Notes under the pieces: generated by a model
The model's database searches: none
What the model saw: only the letters and a program-made list of their open reading frames with translations
Told to the model about the DNA's origin: nothing
Part shown: positions 19,081 to 29,290 of the stretch, piece after piece
Numbering within the stretch: position 1 is the first letter of the stretch
Layout: the number at the start of each line of letters is the position of its first letter
Program-made: the position numbers and the translations under genes
NCBI GenBank assembly: GCA_963575745.1
Contig: CAUYUJ010014606.1
Coordinates: forward strand, 20,001-60,128
Reading direction: 5' to 3'
Origin: Prorocentrum cordatum
Lineage: Eukaryota; Sar; Dinophyceae; Prorocentrales; Prorocentraceae
DNA length: 40,128 nucleotides

Positions 19081-19358
19081 CAACGGGGCACCCACCACAG
19101 TCTGGTCCAAATTGGCTTCCCAAGCAGCGCACCTAAAGCATCCCGAGAGGCCCTCTTAGCTTTGATGACGGCAGCCGAAACCAAGGACTTGTAGGTCCTG
19201 GGGTGATCGCGAACAAACCTAAAAAGGCCCTCGAGGGAATCATCTCCAGGGCGGTGACGGGGTTCCGTGTGAAACCTCAGCCACGCATAATCAGACACTA
19301 GAAGCTGCGCCCAAGCCCCCTCGCTCTTCCAAGTGACATCCACCAATACTCTAACCAT

Positions 19359-19422
<64 letters not shown>

Positions 19423-19625
19423 AACAACATGAGCCGTCGGAGATAGCGTAGCCTGGCAATGGTCATCACAGCGTCAGAAGGAAGTCGATCAACTCTCGAT
19501 AGCACGCACGCACTTCGCTCGTGGGGGATGCGTTGTTGGGACTGGCAAGGTTGAGAGCACACCTGTACACAGCCACGTGCGTTGTGCACATCTTTCGAGC
19601 TTGGGCACTTGTGAGCTTTGGCCAC
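19056..19625 (-). pseudogene. LINE: connection region with poly-Pro from a G-run
   Basis: From DAVMTIARLRYLRRLMLF onward it continues the element. It is then interrupted by a poly-Pro run made by 62 G (19359-19420), and resumes with VRVLVDVTWKSEGAWAQLL. Both sides of the run are in the same frame. It ends at a stop just before the zinc fingers. Confidence 0.65.
19359..19420. repeat. Homopolymer of 62 G inside the LINE
   Basis: An uninterrupted G run between sequences that are otherwise continuous in the element. It may be a true slippage expansion or a sequencing or assembly artefact. Confidence 0.95.
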
Positions 19626-20610
19626 ACTCCCGCCGCATAGAACAGCACGGAAGCAGCAATCGCTTCTGCAAATAGGGTCTTGGCTCCGAGGGAAAGAGCC
19701 TCCCTAGGTGCCACCGTGGCCTTAATGGGCCTCAGGGGTCCCAAGCACTTGGCAACGCGTGCGGTGATCTCTGGCGCCATGGAGCCCGAAGAAGTCACCA
19801 AGGCACCCGGGATCTTGTGCTGCTGGACAATCGGAAACGAGAACCCCCACTTGGCGGAAACCACAGCCCCCAGGGACCTGACCGAGAAACCAGGCACCCC
19901 CCTAGACCCCTTCCCACGCAAGGCAACCAATATCTCGGTCTTGGCGGCATTGGGGCGAAGCCCGACAGACAGTGCTGCAATGTATACTGATTCAGCCAAA
20001 GCAAGGGCTGCATGAGGTATGGCATGGGCAACACGCACAAAGAGAGATACGGTGAGATCATCAACAAATGAGAGGTCAGGTTGCGCATCTTGCCAATCCT
20101 GCTCGTTGGCGCACACAAGCTCTTCGGGCTGCGGTAGCGCTTCCCTGACGCTGCACGCCAGTGGCTTGATTGTGGCACGGATCTTTAATAAAACGTTGCG
20201 GAAAACCAAGTTAAACACATCTGTGGCCAGGACCGTGCCAGGCCTCGTGCCGCCTCCTGGGGTGACAAAGTTTCCAGCTCCTCTCGCCCTCCAGAACGTG
20301 CCTCTCTGGGTCTCCCTGATCAGAGCCATGAGATGTCTGCTAGAGACCTTGGACTCTAGCAGCTTGGGCGCAGCCAGCAAGCCCTTCGCGACTTCAAGCA
20401 GAAGCGGCGGTATATCTACGCGCTCCAAAGCATCCCTGAACTTTTCCTCCTCACCAGGCAGGTCCATAGCGAATTGCTTAATAGCACTGTAAGAAGCGTC
20501 AACTAAGTCCAAGGAAAGCACGAGCAAGGACCTCTTGTGCAGGATGGACGCCTGGGAAGCTAGGAAAACCCCGTGGAGAGCCATGTCGGGCCCCTTGTGC
20601 GCACCCCCCC

Positions 20611-20647
<37 letters not shown>

Positions 20648-20677
20648 ACACTGCTCAGCCGAGAGGCACTGGCCCAT
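19466..20677 (-). pseudogene. LINE: reverse transcriptase palm and thumb
   Basis: This segment holds the catalytic palm. LSLDLVDASYS (first Asp at 20509-20507) is motif A. GTRPGTVLATDVFNLVF is the QG-LSP-like block. FVDD (20068-20057) is the YADD-equivalent catalytic pair. After it come helical thumb and connection sequences (AEAIAASVLFYAAGVWPKLT). Near its start a C-run on the plus strand (20612-20647) encodes an artificial-looking poly-Gly between SAEQC and KGPDMA. The frame stops at 19466, and homology continues in another frame. Confidence 0.8.
20604..20647. repeat. Homopolymer of C (7 + 36) inside the LINE
   Basis: Two C runs split by one A, at a second LINE position. The strand is opposite to the 62-G run. 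Confidence 0.95.
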
Positions 20678-21683
20678 ATATTGTAGCGCAAGCGCGCACG
20701 TGTCTGTGGTACAGCTTGCATACAGTGCTAGCCATGGTAATGTTCCGTTGGGCCTTGGCTAACTGAGCGGGGCCTGACCCCTTGTAGAAGAAAGTGACCT
20801 CCCCAAGCTTGAACGCAATCGGTTCACGGGCCGCGATTGCAATGTTGGCAAAGAGTGGGCATAAACCTTTGGCAATATCACGGGGGGCGACCTTAAACAA
20901 ATCGGCGGGGAAACCATCGGGCCCTGGGGCCTTGCCCGCCTTGATGGCTCTCATGAACCACTCAATGTCCAACGCGCTGGGGAAGGCGGAAATGTCACGT
21001 GACACTGTGGTCTGAAGCAGGTCAGGCATTAGATTAAAGGCCATGACGACATCATCCAGTGTGGCACTCTGGCCAAACTCCACCGTGCAGAAATGAGCCT
21101 GCATGTGGCTGGTTATTTCATCCTGAGATGTGAGGATTCGATCCTGGGCCTCCAACCCTGCTGCATGCGCTTCCTGGATTTCAAGAGGGGAGGGAGGGGC
21201 GACCATCATGGGCAAAACATCCGGTACCTGGAACTTGCCCTCCTTGCGGCCGCCAGCGGCCAGCAGCTGTCTAACCTGCACCGCTTGCTGTCGTGGCATA
21301 CGTGCGTCAGCGGATATCTGGATGTCCTGTGCGCACTTCTCGAGATACCACACTCGATCCTGTTCGAGGACACGTGCAAGTTCACTATTGCTGGAAATCA
21401 AGAACTGCACACACACACGCACATCATCAAAAGTATATACATCTAGGCTATTCCGTCGTAGTCGACGCGCCGCCTGGTGCAGCGGTTTGGCGGCCTTCGG
21501 CATTCCTCGAGTGAAGGTCTCGTCTGCAATCTTTCGAAGATCGCCCACCGCCAGTCTCTTGGCCAAGCGCAAGAGAGAGCGAGCGGCAAGATGGAGGGGG
21601 GAAGAAGTCAAACTATCGGTCTTGGTGTCATGGACGGGTGGTTTGATGTCATGGGGGCAATGCAACTTCCTGAGGGCCCGCAC
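20655..21683 (-). pseudogene. LINE: pre-RT linker and N-terminal reverse transcriptase
   Basis: 343 codons including the stop. The first two thirds are helical and basic, like the linker between endonuclease and RT. RT homology begins at AGKAPGPDGFPADLF (the KxxGxDG block) and continues through GEVTFFYKGSGP and ITMASTVCKLYHRHVR, matching RT fingers motifs. After about 20700 the frame is lost: the continuation (QYMGQCLSAEQCGG) lies in another frame. A short CA-rich patch is inserted near 21410-21430. Confidence 0.8.
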
Positions 21684-21735
21684 GACACCCCTTCTCTAGC
21701 AAATAAGGACCAAAGCAGGAGATGAAACAAACGCT

Positions 21736-21853
21736 CCTCCTCCTCCTCCTCCTCCTCCTCCTCCCCACCCCTCCTCCTCCTCCTCCTCCTCTTGCTCCTC
21801 CTCCTCATCATCATCCGTGTCCTCCTCCTCCTCCTCCTCCTCCTCCTCCTCCC
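21736..21853. repeat. (TCC)n tract
   Basis: Pure TCC with short interruptions. It lies just upstream of the LINE (in LINE reading direction) and leads into an AT-rich tract. Confidence 0.95.
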
Positions 21854-21854
21854 C

Positions 21855-22075
21855 CTGATTATTAATATGATTAGTATCATTTTTATCAGTAGTATTATTA
21901 TTAGTATCGTTAGTATCACTATTATTAGTAGTAGTAGTCGTAGTAGTAGTAGTAGTAGTAGGAGTAGTAGTAGTAATAATATGTTCGGTAGTATTCGTAT
22001 TATTATGAGTATGATTACTACTGCCTCTAGTACCAGTACTGTTTTTAATATTATTACTATTAGTATAATTCCCAA
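21855..22075. repeat. AT-rich degenerate TAR trinucleotide tract, left
   Basis: TAG, TAT, AGT and ATT triplets with three-base periodicity and few C residues, in strong contrast to neighbouring GC-rich DNA. The same composition recurs at 23941-24925. Confidence 0.85.
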
Positions 22076-22179
22076 CCATCCTGTGGTGTTGGGCCCTCGT
22101 TTCGAAGAGACAGCGCCCCGCGTCCACTCTTCCCGCTGCCCCCTTCCCCCTCTTCATCCCTGCGTTTCACCCGCCGCTT

Positions 22180-23652
22180 CGTGGCCCCGTAGGGAGCTCC
22201 ACCGAAGGCCCCACTGGCAGGGTTCGCATGGCGGCCTCGGGCCATTTCGGCACACCCCTCACGAAGATCGTGGCCCCATAGGGAGCTCCACCGAAGGCTC
22301 CAGTGGCAGGGTTCGCATGGCGGCCTCGGGCCATTTCGGCACACCCCTCACGAGGATCGTGGCCCCATAGGGAGCTCCACCGAAGGCTGCAGTGGCAGGG
22401 TTCGCATGGCGGCCTCGGGCCATTTCGGCACACCCCTCACGAGGATCGTGGCCCCATAGGGGGCCCCGCCGAAGGCGCCAGTGGCAGGGTTCGCATGGCG
22501 GCCTCGGGCCATTTCGGCACACCCCTCACGAGGATCGTGGCCACATAGGGAGCTCCACCGAAGGCCCCCAATGGCAGGGTTCGCATGGCGGCCTCGGGCC
22601 ATTTCGGCACACCCCTCACGAGGATCGTGGCCCCATAGGGAGCTCCACCGAAGGCGCCAGTGGCAGGGTTCGCATGGCGGCCTCGGGCCATTTCGGCACA
22701 CCCCTCATCAGGATCGTGGCCCCATAGGGAGCTCCACCGAAGGCGCCAGTGGCAGGGTTCGCATGGCGGCCTCGGGCCATTTCGGCACACCCCTCACGAG
22801 GATCGTGGCCCCATAGGGAGCTCCACCGAAGGCGCCAGTGGCAGGGTTCGCATGGCGGCCTCGGGCCATTTCGGCACACCCCTCACGAGGATCGTGGCCC
22901 CATAGGGAGCTCCACCGAAGGCGCCAGTGGCAGGGTTCGCATGGCGGCCTCGGGCCATTTCGGCACACCCCTCACGAGGATCGTGGCCCCATAGGGAGCC
23001 CCGCCGAAGGCGCCAGTGGCAGGGTTCGCATGGCGGCCTCGGGCCATTTCGGCACACTCCTCACGAGGATCGTGGCCACATAGGGAGCTCCACCGAAGGC
23101 CCCAGAGGCAGGGCATTCGGGCCATTTCGGCGCCCCGGGAGCGGCCAGTGGCAGGGTTCGCATGGCGGCCTCGGGCCATTTCGGCACACCCCTCACGAGG
23201 ATCGTGGCCCCATAGGGAGCTCCACCGAAGGCGCCAGTGGCAGGGTTCGCATGGCGGCCTCGGGCCATTTCGGCACACCCCTCACGAGGATCGTGGCCCC
23301 ATAGGGAGCTCCACCGAAGGCGCCAGTGGCAGGGTTCGCATGGCGGCCTCGGGCCATTTCGGCACACCCCTCACGAGGATCGTGGCCCCATAGGGAGCTC
23401 CACCGAAGGCGCCAGTGGCAGGGTTCGCATGGCGGCCTCGGGCCATTTCGGCACACCCCTCACGAGGATCGTGGCCCTATGGGGAGCTCCACCGAAGGCG
23501 CCAGTGGCAGGGTTCGCATGGCGGCCTCGGGCCATTTCGGCTCACGAGGACCGTGGCCCCACTGGAGCTCCACCGAAGGCGCCAGTGGCAGGGTTCGCAT
23601 GGCGGCCCCGGGCCATAGCGGCACATCCCTCACGAGGATCGTGGCCCCATAG
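22180..23652. repeat. 89-bp satellite, 16 units
   Basis: Units are recognised by GGCAGGGTTCGCATGGCGGC at about 89-bp spacing from 22218 to 23589. Each also contains GGGAGCTCCACCGAAGG and CCCTCACGAGGATCGTGGCC. Divergence is a few bases per unit. One unit (near 23100-23145) carries a rearranged insertion, and two near the end are shortened. Low divergence implies recent amplification or homogenisation. Confidence 0.95.
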
Positions 23653-23849
23653 TTGCGCTGCTTCAACAACCGCGCATGGGCGTCGTACTCCGCCTTGTCG
23701 ACGTGCAACGCCACCTCCTCCCTCATGGCTCTCAAGGCCTTCTCCTGCTTCTGCTCCTCGGTGAGAGGGACGCCGTCCTTGTCGTCGTCGGCGCCCGCGA
23801 AGACGGCCACGAACGTGTCCCTGAGCATGTCGGGCTCCGGCGGGAAGCC
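23653..23849 (-). CDS. Open-frame island embedded in satellite; possible exon
   Basis: On the minus strand the island is open throughout and encodes about 65 residues. The segments are GFPPEPDMLRDTFVAVFAGA, DDDKDGVPLTEEQKQEKAL and RAMREEVALHVDKAEYDAHA. Composition is charged and helical, with G/C third positions, like real coding DNA. The DDDKDG..LTEEQ stretch resembles an EF-hand loop with one extra residue. No family can be named. Flanking words GTGGCCCCATAG (23641-23652) and GTGGCCACATAG (23850-23861) are near-identical satellite sequence on both sides. Acceptor and donor sites are not obvious. Confidence 0.4.
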
Positions 23850-23940
23850 GTGGCCACATAGGGAGCGCAGGCGAAGATGGCATTCACAATTGCGGCATTC
23901 ACAACTGCATATGGTTGGGTCCTTCGCCAGGATAACTGTT

Positions 23941-24925
23941 CAGTAGTATTACTACTAGTGTTGACAGTAGTATTCGTACTAATAAAATTCGCATGAAAAT
24001 CCGTATTACGATGCATATGTCTTAGAATTGTCACTAGTAGTATTAATAGTATTCGTAGTAATACCCTTAGCATGGTTAGTGTTATTAGTAGTCTTAGAAT
24101 TCGTAGTCGCATGCTTATTAGTAGTAGTGTTGCTATTATGAGTACAAAAAATGTTAGTAGTATTATTAGTGCCATCGGAACCAACAATATTAGTATTACT
24201 GTTGTTAATAATAGTTTGGGTATTATGCTCAGTATTATTAGTATAAGTAGCACCAGTCGTATTATAAGTAGTAGTAATATTACTATGGTTAGTATGAGTA
24301 TAAATATGGCTATTGGTATTAATGCTCGCCTTAACCGTAATATTAATGTTATTGTTATTATTTCTCTTGATACTAATGATATGATTAGTGTTATGATTCG
24401 TATTCTTAGTATGCGTATGAATATTCTTAGTAGTCTTAGCATTCTTAATATTATTATTTTAATTCATAGTATTATTAATACTAGTATTATTAGTACGATG
24501 ATTATCGTAGTGTTCGTCGTCGTATTATTAATAATTGTGTTCCTCTTCTTTTTTCTTCGGAGTCTGATTAGTCTTCTTCGTCTTGTTACTATTCGCACTC
24601 TTTTCATTATGATTATTCTCCGTGGTAATATCATCATCATTATTACTATTCGTATTACGATTAATACTATTATTCGTCTTAAGATTATTGTATTGTGATG
24701 ATGATTTTGATTATGATTATGATGAGCATCATTGTCACTAGTATTGCCAGTATTCTTACGATTGTCCGTATTATTATTGGTATTAGTATTAGTGCTATTA
24801 TTGTTCGCCTTCTTAGTATAATGATCATTATTCGTATTCTTAACATTCTTATTATTATTAGTATCATTCACATTATAAGTATTCTTCTTAGTACTATTCG
24901 TAGTACTAATGCCATTAGTATTGTC
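23941..24925. repeat. AT-rich degenerate TAR trinucleotide tract, right
   Basis: Nearly 1 kb of TAG/TAT/ATT/AGT triplets with scattered CGT and CTT. Three-base periodicity keeps long Ile/Met/Ser-rich frames open, which I reject as genes. Confidence 0.85.
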
Positions 24926-24934
24926 ATTATGTTT

Positions 24935-25530
24935 GCTCCTCCTCCTCCTCCTCCTCCTCCCCCTCCTCCTTCCCTCCTCCTCCTCCGCCTCCTCCTCCGC
25001 CTCCTCCTCCTCCTCCTCTTCCTCCTCCTCCTCCTCCACCTCCTCCTCCTTCTCCTCCTCCTCCTCCTATTCCTCCTCCCCATCCCTCCTCCTCCTCCTC
25101 CTCCTCCTCCTCGTCGTCCTCGTCGTCGTCGTCGTCGTCGTCTCCTCCTCCTCCTCCTCCTCCTCCTCCTCCTCCTCCTCCTCCTCCTCCTCCTCCTCCT
25201 CCTCCTCCTCCTCCTCCCTCCTCCTCCTCCTCTCCTCCTCCTCCTCCTCCTCCTCCTCCTCCTCCTCCTCCTCCTCCTCCTCCTCCTCCTCCCTCCTCCT
25301 CCCTCCTCCTCCCTCCTCCTCCTCCTCCCTCCTCCTCCCTCTCTCGTCCTCGTCCTCGTCCTCGTCCTCTCGTCCCGTCCTCGTCCTCCTCCTCCTCCTC
25401 CTCCTCCTCCTCCTCCTCCTCCTCCTCCCTCCTCCTCCTCCTCCTCCTCCTCCTCCTCCTCCTCCTCCTCCTCCTCCTCCTCCTCCTCCTCCTCCTCCTC
25501 CTCCTCCTCCGCCTCCTCCTCCCCTGGGCC
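24935..25530. repeat. Long (TCC)n tract
   Basis: About 590 bp of TCC with short TCG and TCTC interruptions. All frames are open on both strands for trivial reasons. Confidence 0.95.
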
Positions 25531-25860
25531 ATCGGGGGCGGCCAGGCCCGACAACGGCCTCTGTGTCGAACATCTGGAGCAGCGCCTGCTGCCGAGGGCC
25601 GAAAGCTTTTTGCGCTCGACCACGGGACAGGTCGCTGCCCTCCGCCGTCGGCGGTCTTTCGGCGGCTTCTCGGCGGTAGGCGGCGTCCGCCCACCGGCTG
25701 CCAGCGGCTTTTGGTGGTGTTCGTTGATACTCGGCGGTCTTCTGCGCGAGAGCCGGACGACGAGTTACAAAACAGTCCATCATCGAGCGCGGGACGAAGA
25801 AACCGCAGCAGGATCGAAATCTTTGGACGCCATTGGCCCCTCGGATCTCTACTGCCCTCC
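25531..25860 (-). CDS. Possible coding island next to the TCC tract (weak)
   Basis: The minus strand is open from about 25860 to the repeat edge. It reads SMMDCFVTRRPALAQKTAEY, then a basic/Ala-rich stretch, then AFGPRQQALLQMFDTEAVV. The mixed composition differs from the repeat, but high GC alone can keep such a frame open. I do not recognise it. It may be one exon of an unknown minus-strand gene. Confidence 0.2.
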
Positions 25861-27560
25861 AGGGCCCAAAACTGACGTGGGCTGCCGAACTAAACGGCTA
25901 TCATAGAACGCATCCTGCGGCACAGGACCTGGCCCGGGCACACGGGCGCAGAGCACCATGCGAGACACGGTTGCGACGACGGACGCCTTGAACATAATAT
26001 CGTATCGTTTGTAGACGTCCCCATCGAACCCAAGAGGCCCCCCAAAAAAAACATGAGGCCCCAAGAAGCATCCGCAAAGATCCCAGGATGCATCCAAGAA
26101 GAATCTGGCCCACTACCCAATGTACATAATACAGCTACGCCGGTTGCCTGGCACGCAACTGCACTTCGAGCCTCGGGGCCCCCTTGGCCCATGGCGAGCC
26201 TCGAACTGGAGGTATCAGGCCACGGAGCAGGCAAACTGCTGAGAAACGATGTATTCTGAATTCGAAATGGATATGGAAAAATATGGCGTCAGCGAACCAA
26301 TGAAGCTCGCATGTGAAAACGTTTGAGAAACAATGACAGCCGATGCGGCCATAAACGGAAGTGCGAAGTCAACGATACGCCAAAGCGCAACGGCGACTTC
26401 GGCGAAAAAACCAAATGTGACTTCGGCGACAAACGTAATTGTCGACCGAATGCGAATTCGAACAATCATGGGAAACCACCATAACGTGGAAAACGCTCGC
26501 TCAAATTACTCATATACCCTGGCGTCGCGCGCGATTCTCTTCCAGCGCGGTGATATCGTCTTGGCGCGCGCCGCGCCCCAGGCTGAGTTGAACTGACCGC
26601 GCCGCAATCCGTTGGATTGCGCACCAGGGCACGCGGCGCCAACGCCTACGCACCGCGCGGACCGCGGCAGCGTTCAGCTCGCTGGGCAACGGCCGACAAC
26701 CATGCTCACCCACCGTGCGTCGGCGAAAACAAAACCCAACATGCCTGGACGAGGCCATGGACAGGGGGAGGCGCCCGTCGTTCCTTTCCCATTCCTAGGG
26801 GGGGGCATCGGCATCGACAGGCTCCAGCAGTTGATTCGGGGGATCATGCGACCGCAGCCGAATCGACTGAGGTGGCGACCCCAGCGGCCGACAGGCCTCA
26901 GCGCCGCGATCTGCGCAGCAGCGGACAACATCGCGGCAGGCAGCCGACCGCGACCGCCCCGTAGCAAATCGCGCCACGCGCGCCGACGGCCGCCGCCCCG
27001 AAGCACGAACCACCCCACGACCCGACCAGACTTGACATCCAGAGGCCAGCCCCGCCAGCCCCGCCGCAAGGACCCCCGCCGCCCGCCCCGGCGACCCAAG
27101 CACCGCCATCGGGCACCGGCGCAGAAACGCCAGCGGCAATAAAACTGGCGCGCGCAAGACCATCGCAGACCACGCACTGGCGCAATATGCGATCGGCAGT
27201 CAAGGAACCACCCGCAGCCAGGCCAGCACAACGCCATGCACCAGCGACGCCAGACGACAGACTAGCAGACAGAGCCGCGGCCGCCACGGGGGAGTTTCAA
27301 CGGCCCACGCCCGGAGGCCACGACCTGCAGGATACCCGCTGCGACAAAACCGCAGACCCGCAGCGCGGAGCAACGCGTTCGGGGCGCGGCGGACCAAATC
27401 TCGCCGCAGGACAATCCTCGAATACCTGATTCAACGACGCATCCCATCCGCAGCTACGCGCGCACTCTGGCACGGCGGCGTCTCGCGCAGGAACCTGGGC
27501 CCGGCGCGGGCGCTGCTCGCGCGGACCTCTGACCTCTGCGCACTCGCGCATTTATTTCGA
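25861..27560. other. Unassigned sequence
   Basis: It includes a CCAAGAGGCCCC-like patch (26030-26100) and repeated GACTTCGGCGA words (26385-26435). From 26600 on, the DNA is GC-rich with overlapping open frames on both strands and no recognisable domains. No gene is supported. Confidence 0.35.
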
Positions 27561-28464
27561 CCTCTCCGCGCGTTGCGCGCCGCGGCGTGCCGCTCGACGC
27601 ATCGCCCCGCGGCGATTGCGGGCGGCGGCCGCAGGAGGGGCGCCGCCCGCGCGCGGCGGCGCTAGAAAAATGCAACGGCGGTGGCGCGGCGCGCCGAACT
27701 GCCACGCGCGGCGGAGCGCCGGCCGCGCGGGGGCCGCAGCGCGCTGCCGACGGCGCCGACGCCGCTGCCTCGCGCCCAGGACGGAGCGACGCCCCGCGCA
27801 ATCGCGGGCGTGTTCGGGTCGACGCGCGCGTCGCAGTCACGCCGCCCTCGAAGTAGCGCGCGGGCGCCAGGGCAAGGACAGCGCGGCGGTCGCGCCGCGA
27901 GGCGCCCCTGAACGGCGCCCGGATTGACGGCGCAGGCCCGACCGACGCCCAACGAACGCGAGAGCGCTTCAAGCAGCGGGCAACTGCGCCCAGGATGGGG
28001 GCCGCGAGTGAAAATAGCGACGGCGAGCCAAAATGGCGACGGCGGGCGGCGGGGCGGGAGGCGCCGGGGGGGCGGGGCAGCGGGAACAGAATGGCGGCAC
28101 AGGGGCAGCGGAGGGAAAGGGAAATAAAGAAAGTAAGGAGAAGAGCGCGAAGGGGGGGGCGGCCCGGGGCAGCGGGGGGGGGCGCCCAAGGGGTTTGCAA
28201 GTTATTTTGCAGCGCGGGCGCGCCAGCCCGGGCCGCCCGAGCACGCGGGGCCGCCTCTGGGAGAGAACAGGGCGCCCCAGGGATGGGCCGAGCGATCGGG
28301 TCCCCGAGCAAACCCCCCACCACCAAACAATTGGAAACCCACGGCAAGGGCTGCGCGCTTCGCTGGAACGAAGATCTGGGGCGGCCCCAGGGTCGTCGCA
28401 TAATTTATTCGCAGGCGGCGGGGGCGTCGCGCTAGGTGCCATGGGGGGCCTGCGTCTTTGCTTC
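27561..28464. other. Unassigned, very GC-rich
   Basis: CGCGCG-dense DNA. Long Arg/Ala/Pro-rich frames are open on both strands because stop codons are rare at this GC content. No domains seen. Confidence 0.4.
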
Positions 28465-29290
28465 ACTCGCGCGGAGCGAGCGCGAGTTGCGCGTCCTCCA
28501 TGTCCAATCGCCGCGGGCGCCAGCCAGCGCATGTCTCGCGCGTCGACGGGGCGACGTTCTCCGCGACATGCGCTGCCCCGCGCCCCTCTCGCGCGGCGCG
28601 CGAGCGGTCTTTCCCGAGCAACGGCGCCCCGCGCTCGCGACCCGCGGGCGCGCGCGACAGAGTTTATCAACAATTGCGCCCTGTGTCCTTTAACTTGCGC
28701 TCAGCGATGGATTTTTGCTCTTGACATAGAGTCACTGCCGGCATCCGCCGGCGCTTGCCCCGCGCGTCGAGGAGGGCGACGCTTCGTCGCGCAACGCGCG
28801 ACCTGGCGTTCCTCTGTCGCGCGGCGCGCGAGCGATTTTTCCCCGAGCCAGAGGGCCACGCGCCCCCAACCCCACGGGGGGCGCGACAGGCGTCATCCAT
28901 CAGCAGCGGCGCCCCGCGCTCTGATTGGATCGCAAGGGGTTCTGTCCTCGACTAAGAATAGTTGCTGGCGTCCGCTGGCGTCAGCATCGCGCGTCGAAGA
29001 TGGCTGTGTTCCGTCGTGAAATTCACGGCCCGCTGCCCCCCCTCGCGCGGCGCGCAGGCGAATTCTCCCGGGCCATCGGCGCGCCGCGCTCTCAAGCCGC
29101 GAGGCGGCGCTACAGAGTTTATCAGCGGTGGCGCCCTGCGTGATCTCTAACTTGAACGCAGCGCGAAGGATTTGCCCTTGACTCAGAATCGCTGCTGGCA
29201 TCCGCCGGCGTTTTCCTCACGCGTCGAAGATGACGATGTCTCGTCGTGGAATAAACGGCCACGCGGCCGGCTGGCTCTGCGGATCAGGCG
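28465..29290. repeat. Diverged tandem repeat of about 227 bp, four units
   Basis: GCGCGTCGA anchors fall at about 28538, 28762, 28989 and 29219 (spacing 224-230 bp). Shared blocks include TCGCGCGGCGCGCGAGCG, CGACAGAGTTTATCA and CATCCGCCGGCG. Divergence is high, so this is an old array. Confidence 0.7.

Larger units (their letters stand above)
17536..21683 (-). mobile_element. Decayed LINE-like retrotransposon: RT, zinc finger, C5-methyltransferase-like domain
   Basis: Successive minus-strand segments read, in order, a pre-RT linker, reverse transcriptase, a connection region, zinc fingers, a cytosine-methyltransferase-like domain and a C-terminal region. The frame changes near 20690, 19490, 19020 and 18310. 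There is an in-frame TGA at 18011-18013 and another break near 17890, so the copy is dead. No endonuclease is present, and the upstream end lies close to a TCC tract at 21736, so it is probably 5'-truncated. Two G/C homopolymers interrupt it. Methyltransferase domains captured by retrotransposons have been described in dinoflagellates; whether this belongs to that family is inference. Confidence 0.8.

Noticed and set aside
23530-23560. Dinoflagellate spliced-leader-like GCCATTTCGGCTCACGAG
   Set aside because: It resembles the leader core only loosely, lacks a GT donor after the leader, and arises from a shortened 89-bp satellite unit.
22180-23652. CRISPR-like array
   Set aside because: The 89-bp units are contiguous and nearly identical over their whole length. 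There are no unique spacers, and the context is eukaryotic.
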